A program made the position numbers and the translations under genes. 18,024 nt of DNA from an uncultured Oscillospiraceae bacterium (GTDB lineage Bacteria; Bacillota_A; Clostridia; Oscillospirales; Oscillospiraceae): the NCBI GenBank assembly GCA_900769845.1, contig CAAGIF010000091.1, forward strand, positions 1 to 18,024, in the 5' to 3' direction. The notes under the pieces were generated by a model that worked only from the letters and a program-made list of their open reading frames with translations, did not search any database and was not told the origin of the DNA. Each line of letters begins with the position of its first letter. Position 1 is the stretch's first letter. This document shows, piece by piece, positions 7,171 to 15,487 of the stretch.

Positions 7171-9255
7171 ATGAAAAAACTTAAAAAAATCCTGCGTGAC
7201 TTCGCTGGTAACAACCGTGGTGCCGGTATTGTGGTCGTGTTGGTGAGCATGGTCTGTGTCGCCCTGATGGGAGCATCGATCCTCTTTATGTCTTATACAG
7301 CCGTTCGGCTCAAAGCGACTGAGCGGCAGGCCAGCCGTGATTTCTACAGTGCAGAAACTGCTGTGGATGAGATCCGAGCCGGCGTACAGTCCGTGGTTTC
7401 GGAAGCAATTGCAACCTCTTACAAATATGCGTTGGAAACCTACAGTACCGGTGTTGGTATTGCGGACCGTTTTGAGACCCAGTTCCGTACTGATTTGAAA
7501 AAGGCCGGCCTGTTTACTAACAGCGGAACACAGTATGATGTTGCGATGCTTCGCTCTTATGTGACAGATCCCACGGCCGTAACGGTGAACGGCTCTGGTC
7601 TGGTTGTGGAGAATGCCGTTGAAAAGACGCTGTTGCTGAAGGATATTCGCGTCGTGTACACGGCTGAGAATGGATATACCACAAGCATCAGCACCGATAT
7701 TTCCATCGCTATGCCCGAATTTGCCTATATCATGTCGGCAACCAGTATTTCCGGTCTGCCGGAGCATGCGCTGATTGCAAAGACCGCGCTGAAGCAGGAT
7801 ATCGGCAAGAGCACCATTAAGATTCACGGAAGCGCCTATGCCGGAATGCTGGATCTGGGCGGATACGCCGACAGTAAAATGACGGTTTCCAAGGGTACTC
7901 TGGTCTGTGCTGGAGATGCTGTTGTTGACGGATCTACAGCGACTGGCCGTCTGGTGACGGAGCCGCATGTTAAGTTCTGGGCCGGCCGCATTATGGTCAA
8001 TGGCGGAAGTTCCGTGAATCTGGGCGGCGAGACCCGCGTGTTGGATGACCTGGAACTGGCCGGTGGTCAGGCAAAGGCAGTTCTTGCCGGCAGTTATTAC
8101 GGTTTTGGTGACGGAACGTCTGATAATGGCAGCACCACAGGCAATGCGAACCGAAGCAGTGCCATTCTGGTTAACGGTCTGAATTCCGTATTGGATGTTT
8201 CCGGCTTGAACCGCCTGATGCTGGCAGGCCGCGGTTATATCAGTGATACTCTTTATGCCAGAACGCCGGAAAGCAATGTTTCGTCCAGTAATACAGTGGG
8301 TATGCTGGAGTCTGTTTCTGTACGTTCCAACCAGCAGATGTATCTGATCGATCCCTCTTATCTGGGCGTTGGCCCCGATTATACGGGTGGTGTAACTCAG
8401 AATCCCTTTATTTCGACACAAAACCTGCCGGATGTGAAGTTGAACGCAGCAGGCCAAACTCTGGCTGCAACGCACAATTTTACATTAAAGGCGCTGCATC
8501 ACAGCGTTCCGGGCGCAAACGGTCAGTGGATCCACTATTACTTCATGGATTTTGATGATTCCGTTGGAGCCAGTTCGTATTTTGAGTCGTATTTTGAATC
8601 GCACAGTTCCCAGATGAACAGCTATCTGGGAGCGAACAGTAATCTGAACGCCCAGGGAACCAGTACACCGGGTTATACCATCCGTGGTAGAGACGGAAAT
8701 TATACTGTCAGCCAGCCCAACGGTGTTTCCTTTGACTGCACAGGTATGCGCAGCACCTTCAATCAGCTGAAAAAGACTCTGATTGACTCGAACACTGCGG
8801 CTACAACCACCAATCCCTATGATTATATTATCAATGCGGAAAAAATGGCTGCCGTAAACGGTGTTCGGGAGTTTGTTCTGACAGATGATGTCACAGGCAC
8901 TTCGAAGGTGGTCGGCATTGTAACCGATGGCAATTATGTGATTGACGGCAGTACCGGTCAGGCAGATTTGCGGCTGATCATCGCGGAAGGCGATATCACG
9001 GTTACCGCAAACTATCAGGGTCTCGTTATTTCCGGCGGCACAATCAGCATCCAGGATGATGTGGTTATGGAGGCTAAGGAGACGGATGTTCTGAAAGCGT
9101 TCAACGGCATTTATAACAACGACCCCACAGAAACTCTGGGTTCCTATCTGGCCCACGGCGGTAGCGAGACCGTAGGCGGAGGCATTGATCCGGGTGATGT
9201 GGATGGTTGGAATCTGGATACACTGGTTTCCTACAAGAATTGGATCAAGAGTTAA
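7171..9255 (+). CDS. PilX-like minor pilus protein with beta-helix-type passenger
   Basis: This 694-residue protein has a basic N-terminus, NNRGAG, and a membrane helix (about residues 18-42), followed by KATERQASRDFYSAETAVDEIRAG. That last segment is the typical post-helix signature of PilX-N-type proteins (xFYxAExxxxE). It lacks the FTLVE motif and has no Glu5 after the Gly, like PilX and GspK proteins that sit at filament tips. The middle (about residues 215-350) and the end (about 585-650) are rich in short Gly/Val/Asp turns such as VNGGSSVNLGG and AEGDITVTANYQGLVISGG. These look like beta-helix or bactofilin-like rungs. ATG 7171 follows AGGAGGGA (7156-7163) by 7 bases. It lies between the large minor pilin and the GspH-like gene. 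Function at the pilus tip is inference. Confidence 0.78.
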   Translation: MKKLKKILRDFAGNNRGAGIVVVLVSMVCVALMGASILFMSYTAVRLKATERQASRDFYSAETAVDEIRAGVQSVVSEAIATSYKYALETYSTGVGIADRFETQFRTDLKKAGLFTNSGTQYDVAMLRSYVTDPTAVTVNGSGLVVENAVEKTLLLKDIRVVYTAENGYTTSISTDISIAMPEFAYIMSATSISGLPEHALIAKTALKQDIGKSTIKIHGSAYAGMLDLGGYADSKMTVSKGTLVCAGDAVVDGSTATGRLVTEPHVKFWAGRIMVNGGSSVNLGGETRVLDDLELAGGQAKAVLAGSYYGFGDGTSDNGSTTGNANRSSAILVNGLNSVLDVSGLNRLMLAGRGYISDTLYARTPESNVSSSNTVGMLESVSVRSNQQMYLIDPSYLGVGPDYTGGVTQNPFISTQNLPDVKLNAAGQTLAATHNFTLKALHHSVPGANGQWIHYYFMDFDDSVGASSYFESYFESHSSQMNSYLGANSNLNAQGTSTPGYTIRGRDGNYTVSQPNGVSFDCTGMRSTFNQLKKTLIDSNTAATTTNPYDYIINAEKMAAVNGVREFVLTDDVTGTSKVVGIVTDGNYVIDGSTGQADLRLIIAEGDITVTANYQGLVISGGTISIQDDVVMEAKETDVLKAFNGIYNNDPTETLGSYLAHGGSETVGGGIDPGDVDGWNLDTLVSYKNWIKS

Positions 9256-9284
9256 TGAACAGAAGCATGAAAGGAGGGGGCGGA

Positions 9285-9776
9285 ATGAAAAAACTGGATA
9301 ATCGCGGATTCACTTTGACAGAGCTCATCGTTGTGATTGCTATCATTGGCATTCTTGCAGGCGCTGCATCCGCCTCTATCAGCCAGATCTTTTCAAATCA
9401 GACCCGCAAATTCGTCAATGAGTGCGATGCCATGCTGACCCGTTGCCGAGTAGATACCCTGAGCGGCGCCCCGGCTGGAACCTGTGTGGAGCTGCGACTG
9501 GACGGTGACGGTAAGTACTATATCGCATATTATGAAGGCAGCCGCATTGCTGGAGAGGCTCCCATCAAAGTCGAAGAGGAACAGCTCAAGAACAGTAGTG
9601 TTTCCTGTGCTTATACAAAAAATGGAACACAGGTTGATCTGGAAAGCGGAACTCCTCTGCGGATAAGCTATAACAGAACCACGGGGGCCATGAATGAGCC
9701 CTGCACGGAGATTACAGTTGGCAATTCGAAGATCACGCTGGTGCCTGCCACGGGATACCATAAAGTGGGAGGCTGA
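9285..9776 (+). CDS. GspH/FimU-like pseudopilin
   Basis: This 163-residue prepilin has a short leader of 8 residues (MKKLDNRG), then FTLTELIVVIAIIGILAG with Glu5 (E13). The segment after the helix, with ISQIFSNQTRKFVNECDAMLTRCRVDTL, resembles the GspH/FimT group of minor pilins. The small C-terminal domain is beta-rich with GDGKYYIAYYEG and ends ITLVPATGYHKVGG. Four cysteines could pair. ATG 9285 is supported by AAGGAGGG (9271-9278) 6 bases upstream. It should be cut by PilD and join the tip-priming complex with the neighbouring minor pilins. It is 29 bases after the PilX-like gene and 4 bases before the PilW-like gene, so the last two are probably translated together. Confidence 0.85.
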   Translation: MKKLDNRGFTLTELIVVIAIIGILAGAASASISQIFSNQTRKFVNECDAMLTRCRVDTLSGAPAGTCVELRLDGDGKYYIAYYEGSRIAGEAPIKVEEEQLKNSSVSCAYTKNGTQVDLESGTPLRISYNRTTGAMNEPCTEITVGNSKITLVPATGYHKVGG

Positions 9777-9780
9777 CGCG

Positions 9781-10311
9781 ATGAAGATGAGAAAGAATAA
9801 CCGGGGTTTTACCCTGGTGGAACTGATCGTTTCCACTGCGATTCTGGGCATTATTGCTGTGGCTGCCAGTGCCTTTATGGTAACCGGCACCCGGACATAC
9901 AGCAGCTTGAACTATACGGTCCGACTCCAGTATGAAGCACAGCTGGCAATGGCACAGCTTCAGGAGTACACGATTGATTGTACAGACGGAATTGCGTGGG
10001 ATGCTACCGAACAGACACTTTACATTGCTAACAATGACGGATTTGTCCATGTATTTGACTATGATCCTGTTGCACAGACCATTTCTTACGGAAGCGGCAG
10101 TATTGCAGAAAATCTGACGTTTCCTGTGAACGCATTGGCCGCAGAACATGTAAAATCCATGAATGTGGATCTTTCGGGTAAGCAAGCCAATATTACGCTG
10201 GAAATGGCGCGCGGAAACAAAACATACACTGCAACGCAGATTGTTGCGCTGCGTAACCAGCCGATCCAGGAAGAAACCGGAGGCTGGACTGAACTTTGGA
10301 ATCAAATCTAG
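9781..10311 (+). CDS. PilW/GspJ-like pseudopilin
   Basis: This 176-residue prepilin has a 9-residue leader (MKMRKNNRG), cleavage before FTLVELIVSTAILGIIAVAA, and Glu5. The continuation SAFMVTGTRTYSSLNYTVRLQYEAQLAMAQLQ is typical of PilW/GspJ-type minor pilins. It is followed by a beta-rich domain with LYIANNDGFVHVFDYD and ISYGSGSIAENLTFPV. ATG 9781 follows GGGAGG (9767-9772) by 8 bases, and the start sits 4 bases after the previous stop, indicating translational coupling. It immediately precedes the giant secreted protein, the position pilW/pilX hold before pilY1 in other bacteria. It is expected to be cut by PilD. Confidence 0.85.
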   Translation: MKMRKNNRGFTLVELIVSTAILGIIAVAASAFMVTGTRTYSSLNYTVRLQYEAQLAMAQLQEYTIDCTDGIAWDATEQTLYIANNDGFVHVFDYDPVAQTISYGSGSIAENLTFPVNALAAEHVKSMNVDLSGKQANITLEMARGNKTYTATQIVALRNQPIQEETGGWTELWNQI

Positions 10312-10328
10312 TAAGGAGGGGAGCAAGC

Positions 10329-13300
10329 ATGAAAAAGAAAATGCGCTGGGGAAATCTTGGCAGCCGAGTAATTGCAATCGTGATCACCTTTTCTATGGTT
10401 GTGTCCCTGATGACCGTTCTGGGAGGAGATGCTTCTGCGGCAACCTCTCTGAGTGGTATTGAAAGCATCAAGACCCGCGGAACAATCTCTATTGTTGAAA
10501 TTGTCCCCCAGGCGGGCACCGGCAGCATCGGCTATTATGTTGGCGGCAGAGAACCTACCGCCAATTGGCTGACTGTACTGGCTTCCAAGGAGGGTAAGAC
10601 TGCTCGAGAAACGTATGCGAAGCAGCTGTTTGACAACTTGAAGGCTGTAGGTCTGATGGGAACCAGCAATCAGAGCAGTGCAAATTATCCGCTGATCCAG
10701 TCCGGAGACTATGCGGAATATCTGCCCTGGGATACAATCCCTGCTGACAAAGATGTTATCAGTGTGCGTCTGGACCAAACGGAGGAAATGCAGGTCAACG
10801 GCACCTTTACTCAGGATGCGGCTGGCGATTATATCGAGGCTAATACCTATACGTTCGATGCATCTGGTGGTGACTTTGTTGAGAATGCACTCTACTATCA
10901 ACATGGTCAGCTTGGCGGCGCAGGCGCGGAGAATACCTATTACTATAGTCTGACCTTTGCAAGAGTTGAATTGACTGAAAGCAATGTCACAAACTATATC
11001 GGCGTTCCTCTGTATGTTCCGGTTGCGGATCCTGCTATTCCCGGTTATACCTACTATGAGTATGCCGGTACGCTGAAAGTCGGTGGAGATTTTACCGTTG
11101 AGGACGAGATTAACGAGGGTATCGGTTATTTTGTCGGTACAATTGTGAATGATGTTAACGCAAGGACACCTTCCACTACCTGGGAATGTTTGCAGGAAGT
11201 TACTATTACAGAAACTGCAATTCCGGAAGGCCATCCTCTGATTGGCAGCACTCTGTACATGGACTCTGGCGAAGAAGGCTATACCGCAGTGAAAATCGAG
11301 ACCGGCTATGTCCCCGTGTCTGGTGCCGTCTATTACAAACTGGTGGATATGGCCCACAGCTACTATGCTGTGAAGGATTCCCAAAATCCCTATCGCGAAG
11401 CGGTAACCGGAGAAACCGGCTACTTTGACGAACTCGTTGGCTATCGCTTTGTAGGAAATGGCAGTGCCACCAATGGCACCACTTACTACAAATTTACTCC
11501 CAGTGCCGGTGGTGCGGCGCAGAATATGGTCTATGACACCATTTATGTGGCTGGCGGTTATACCAATAGCGAGTGGTTTAAGCGCTATGTCCTGGACATG
11601 GATGGAGCAAGCGAAGACGTGATGACGGCTATGCGTGTCACCGTCAACAGCGTTACGCTGGATCAGCTCACGGAGACTGTGGCTAAAAACGCCAACCTGG
11701 TTGTCGTTTCGGCCGGCTTTGATTTGGCAAACAACGGCAGCACTGTTGCGTATACCAGAGATGTGAGTAACGCCGTTCTCGATGTACTGAAATCGAAGCC
11801 CCGTGTGGTGGATAGCCGAATCAGCGGTGCAAGCAATCTTGCGTCTCTGGTTGATGGAACCACCATCCCCGGCGTGACGGCCAATAACGTCTATAATTTC
11901 GCAGTGGGTACCGGTACCGATGCCCGCAGTGCGCTTGCAACCAACCAGTTCCATACACCGTTCTCTGTTAAAACCCCGTATCAGGTTGTAGCAGATGAAA
12001 TTACCTATGAGAACTTCCTGCGCGGTAGTACGAACCTGTTGTCCACGGACATCTCCATGGCAACCTGTATCCGTTACATCCTCAATACCCACCGCGTACA
12101 GAACCAGAAGACCTCTCTGAACGTGTTGGACATCCAGCCCTATGCGAAAAAATATACGAATGATAATACGCTGAGCGTAAATACGGTGTTGAGCTGGCTG
12201 CCTCAGGCAACGCAGAATACCCTAAAAAACAGCGACAACACGTACAGAATCAACATTACCCATATGTCCACAGCGGAGCTGGTGTGTAACATCGAGGATC
12301 TGTCTGAAAAATATGACCTGATCTATATCGGTGCCAGCGAAAAGGGCAAAAACCTGTCGGACAATTATTACTATGCCAATATCGGTGCGACTGTATCGAT
12401 CCAGAACCAATTAAAGGGCCTTTTGAGTACCAACGATACAACGGCACGCTATTCCGGCAATGACTTGACTCCTCAGAAAAAGGCGGAGTTGATGGAGTAT
12501 GCCAACGCAGGCCTTCCCATTGTCATTTCCGATACACTGATTAGTGGCGGAAACAACACGGAAAACCATACACTGGCTGCTGTAGCCTCCGGTAACGGCA
12601 ACCTGCTGTCTGTCACCTATTCTGTAACGCCGGCGTTGCCCAATTCTGGCGATATCACGAATGTTGAATATCAGTGGTACTATCGAACCGGCAGCAACAG
12701 AAGCTGGCAGAGAGTGTCCAACGCAACCGGCCCGACATATACTGTATCGAACAACTATGAATATCGCTGTGAGGTTTCCGGTGTATACAACGGAAACACA
12801 TACACCGCGTTCAGTAATGCGGTAAAACGCGGCGCCAACAGCGGCAGCACAATTTATAACCAGCATTTTGAGGCTAAAACAAGCAACCCATATGCTGCAT
12901 GGACCAACAGCGCATCTTCCTATTACGTAGGCAACAGCATCACTCCCGATGACGAAGACGGCACGCTGCGCGTTACTTATACTCGTAGATCGCAGGTGCG
13001 TGATGAGCGTAATCTGACATATACATGGTATAGCTACAGCAATGGTACCAGCCGTGCTGTTCAGAGCGGCAATGGCAATGCGACCTTTGACGTCGATCGG
13101 TATGGTTCCTTTGACACGTATTATTACTGTGTGATTTCCATTCAGTATAAAACCAGCCGCAACGGCTCCTGGAGAACCGCAACCTGTACCAGCCCGGCTT
13201 ATGAACTGGTCAGAACCAGTGCCGGCAGTACTGGTGGAGGCAATGCAACTACCACGGCACCGGGAACCAATGCAACGATCCCTGTTCCGGTTGGCGGAGA

Positions 13301-15371
13301 AAACAAGCTGGATGCCACAAAGATTGACCGCAATTCTCTGATGTACGATGTGCTGAACGGCGTTTGGGAGAAGGAAAACGTGGTTGTGCAGTCTTCCGTG
13401 CAGAGAAAGACCAGCGGCACGAATATCCCGGAGTTGGATGACAATCAGGACACTCTGGTGAAATACCTGAACCTGTCCCGTCCCTCGATCACCCTCACTT
13501 CTTCTCCGACCGAATACGGCGGCGATCTCTCACAATTGGCAAGCTATAACTGCGCCGGCAATCTGACCTACAAGTTCACCATTCAGAATCCCACAGACCC
13601 GACCCCTCTGCAGACTCGATATACCTGTAATCTTTATATCGACCAGAACGGCGATGGTCGCCATAGCGAACATGAACGAATTGGTGACATTTCTCTGAGT
13701 GAGCAGGGGGCCGGCCGAGTGGAGAATGGTGCGTTGGAGGCAGGCAAAACGTATACCATGCAGCGCGTTTTGAACCAAACGCAGTACAGCGGCGTTGTTG
13801 CCTGGAAGATGGAAATTGTCAAGGTGGGCGATACTACCGTACATGCCTCTGAAAAGGGCTATGCCTACATCCAGCCCACAACGCCGACGGTTGTTAACGT
13901 TCTGCAGATCCGGTCCGGTGGCGGCGAAGGTGTGAATCTGAGCAGTAACCCCAATGACTTCGGTTACAACCAGAGTCAGTTCATTCCCCTGTATAATCAG
14001 CTCGAAACCGCAAACATGTATGACATCACGGTTGAGCCGACCACGGTCAATACACTGAACGATTCGTATACCAGGCAAGAAGATGTGTTTGCAAGACTGG
14101 ATCAATTTGACATGATCATTATTGGCTTTGCGGACTGTTATGGCGACCTGGATCAGGAAACAGCACAAGCAATTGCTCAGTTCATTGATACCGGTAAGGC
14201 TGTTCTGTTCACCCACGACACGACCTCTTTCTTTAATGTTGAGAGATCGCAGGCTACGGTAACCTATAAATATTGGGGCTATTACTTCAACCAGATTATC
14301 CGTGACAAGGTCGGTCTGGACCGCTACGGCGTAACAAACGCCAATTTCAAGTCGGAGGTTGCTTCCGGCGGTACCGGACAGATCAACGAGACTGAAGCAG
14401 AAGCGTTGCGGCAGGCTGGCTATACCGTTGCGTATAACCCCGGTTCTGCAAAGCAGTCGTCCAGTTCGACCCACGGATTCACGGACCTCAATATCTACAG
14501 ATATGGTGGCGGCATGAGCAGCGAGGCTAAAACCACTAAGGTGTCTCAGAACAACAAAGGCCAGATTACGCAGTATCCGTTCATGATGGCTCAGGATCTT
14601 ACTGTTGCCGAGACACACCATCAGTACTACCAGCTGAATATGAATGCGGACGATATCGTCGTCTGGTACTCTTTGGCTGGTACTGGCGGTAGCAGCAGAT
14701 ACAATTATGAAGCTAACCACTACAATGACGGAACCAACGCCTACTACATCTACAACCGCGGAAATATTACCTATTCCGGCGCAGGCCACAGCTCCAGCCT
14801 GTCGGATGATGAGGCAAAGCTGTTTGTTAACACCATGGTCGCCGCTTACCGTGCAGCGTACAGTAAGCCGACCGTTGAGTTCAAGACGGCCAACGATTAT
14901 CCGGCTACCACCCAGCTGGTTCCCATGGAGTACAGTGCGGGCAGTAGCAGCCAGAGTCTGGGTACCGATCAGACCATCTATTTCAAGCTGCAGGATACGA
15001 ACCTGACCGCCAACAAGAGTATCGCTGTGAAGCTGTACTATGAGGTGGCTGCGGGTACTACCGGTGCTGTCACTATGGCAAGTGCAGGGCTGGGCACCAG
15101 TACTGAGATTTTTGTGAAGGAAGCCACGCTCGGAACCGTTTATCGGGCCGAGGACGGTCAAAGCGTTTCCTCTACAGCTTTGTACAGTAATGTCCTTTAC
15201 AAAACTGTGCTTCCTGCGGAAGTTCTGAACTATTTCTCGGCGCAAAATGCATCGGAAACCAAGATCTATCTGAAGGCAATCACCACAATTCATAATGGTT
15301 CCAGTAACAGTTCCTATGTGGGTAGTGATGATCTGACTCTGAAGAAACTGGGTCTGCTGCGACTGGAGTAA
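10329..15371 (+). CDS. Giant secreted multidomain protein, probable pilus-tip or adhesin component
   Basis: This 1680-residue protein has a signal peptide (basic MKKKMRWGN, hydrophobic VIAIVITFSMVV, cut near DASAA, about residue 38). It has no LPXTG motif and no C-terminal membrane helix. Three stretches share a pattern of an aliphatic strand (ISIVEIVP about 53, LNVLDIQP about 598, VNVLQIRS about 1188) followed later by a hydrophobic strand ending in Gly or Ala (LVVVSAGF about 457, DLIYIGAS about 663, DMIIIGFA about 1261). The second and third continue to a helix and a GLPIVIS or GKAVLFTHD strand, resembling Rossmann or amidotransferase-like folds. Between repeats two and three lie two Ig-like repeats (about 757-835 and 877-963), then a Thr/Gly/Pro linker. 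An EF-hand-like loop lies at 1105-1116. The pattern recalls DUF5057-type Firmicutes proteins, but that is tentative. ATG 10329 follows AAGGAGGG (10313-10320) by 8 bases. Last gene of the operon. Confidence 0.8.
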   Translation: MKKKMRWGNLGSRVIAIVITFSMVVSLMTVLGGDASAATSLSGIESIKTRGTISIVEIVPQAGTGSIGYYVGGREPTANWLTVLASKEGKTARETYAKQLFDNLKAVGLMGTSNQSSANYPLIQSGDYAEYLPWDTIPADKDVISVRLDQTEEMQVNGTFTQDAAGDYIEANTYTFDASGGDFVENALYYQHGQLGGAGAENTYYYSLTFARVELTESNVTNYIGVPLYVPVADPAIPGYTYYEYAGTLKVGGDFTVEDEINEGIGYFVGTIVNDVNARTPSTTWECLQEVTITETAIPEGHPLIGSTLYMDSGEEGYTAVKIETGYVPVSGAVYYKLVDMAHSYYAVKDSQNPYREAVTGETGYFDELVGYRFVGNGSATNGTTYYKFTPSAGGAAQNMVYDTIYVAGGYTNSEWFKRYVLDMDGASEDVMTAMRVTVNSVTLDQLTETVAKNANLVVVSAGFDLANNGSTVAYTRDVSNAVLDVLKSKPRVVDSRISGASNLASLVDGTTIPGVTANNVYNFAVGTGTDARSALATNQFHTPFSVKTPYQVVADEITYENFLRGSTNLLSTDISMATCIRYILNTHRVQNQKTSLNVLDIQPYAKKYTNDNTLSVNTVLSWLPQATQNTLKNSDNTYRINITHMSTAELVCNIEDLSEKYDLIYIGASEKGKNLSDNYYYANIGATVSIQNQLKGLLSTNDTTARYSGNDLTPQKKAELMEYANAGLPIVISDTLISGGNNTENHTLAAVASGNGNLLSVTYSVTPALPNSGDITNVEYQWYYRTGSNRSWQRVSNATGPTYTVSNNYEYRCEVSGVYNGNTYTAFSNAVKRGANSGSTIYNQHFEAKTSNPYAAWTNSASSYYVGNSITPDDEDGTLRVTYTRRSQVRDERNLTYTWYSYSNGTSRAVQSGNGNATFDVDRYGSFDTYYYCVISIQYKTSRNGSWRTATCTSPAYELVRTSAGSTGGGNATTTAPGTNATIPVPVGGENKLDATKIDRNSLMYDVLNGVWEKENVVVQSSVQRKTSGTNIPELDDNQDTLVKYLNLSRPSITLTSSPTEYGGDLSQLASYNCAGNLTYKFTIQNPTDPTPLQTRYTCNLYIDQNGDGRHSEHERIGDISLSEQGAGRVENGALEAGKTYTMQRVLNQTQYSGVVAWKMEIVKVGDTTVHASEKGYAYIQPTTPTVVNVLQIRSGGGEGVNLSSNPNDFGYNQSQFIPLYNQLETANMYDITVEPTTVNTLNDSYTRQEDVFARLDQFDMIIIGFADCYGDLDQETAQAIAQFIDTGKAVLFTHDTTSFFNVERSQATVTYKYWGYYFNQIIRDKVGLDRYGVTNANFKSEVASGGTGQINETEAEALRQAGYTVAYNPGSAKQSSSSTHGFTDLNIYRYGGGMSSEAKTTKVSQNNKGQITQYPFMMAQDLTVAETHHQYYQLNMNADDIVVWYSLAGTGGSSRYNYEANHYNDGTNAYYIYNRGNITYSGAGHSSSLSDDEAKLFVNTMVAAYRAAYSKPTVEFKTANDYPATTQLVPMEYSAGSSSQSLGTDQTIYFKLQDTNLTANKSIAVKLYYEVAAGTTGAVTMASAGLGTSTEIFVKEATLGTVYRAEDGQSVSSTALYSNVLYKTVLPAEVLNYFSAQNASETKIYLKAITTIHNGSSNSSYVGSDDLTLKKLGLLRLE
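13641..13676 (+). other. EF-hand-like calcium loop within the giant protein
   Basis: Residues 1105-1116 read DQNGDGRHSEHE. Asp, Asn, Asp, Ser and Glu fall at loop positions 1, 3, 5, 9 and 12, with Gly at 6, matching the EF-hand ligand pattern. It follows a beta segment (YTCNLYI), so it may be a stand-alone calcium loop rather than a full helix-loop-helix pair. Confidence 0.6.
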
Positions 15372-15422
15372 TGGCTGACAGGAAAGTTCCTGTTGCACCA
15401 AAGTTGGTTTATAAGGAAGATG

Positions 15423-15449
15423 CGGCCGGCAGATTGAATCTGCCGGCCG
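15423..15449 (+). terminator. GC-rich hairpin at the end of the pilus operon
   Basis: CGGCCGGCAGA (15423-15433) pairs perfectly with TCTGCCGGCCG (15439-15449) around TTGAA. It starts 52 bases after the stop of the giant protein gene and is followed by ATTTCC, a poor T-run. It is the strongest hairpin in the + strand operon and the most likely transcription end, though readthrough into the next gene is possible. Confidence 0.6.
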
Positions 15450-15487
15450 ATTTCCGAAAATCCTGATGAAATAGGGGAGAAAAGAAG

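Noticed and set aside
10308..12092. Long open frame on the - strand inside the giant protein gene
   Set aside because: It is antisense to a gene with a signal peptide and strong ribosome binding site. It has no domain or credible start site and is a codon-bias shadow.
13221..13300. Thr/Gly/Pro linker as a cell-wall sorting or sugar-attachment region
   Set aside because: It lies mid-protein and there is no LPXTG motif or C-terminal anchor. A flexible domain linker is the simplest reading.
15379..15392. Hairpin CAGGAA/TTCCTG right after the giant gene
   Set aside because: The stem is only 6 bases with a 2-base loop. The stronger hairpin at 15423-15449 is a better terminator candidate.
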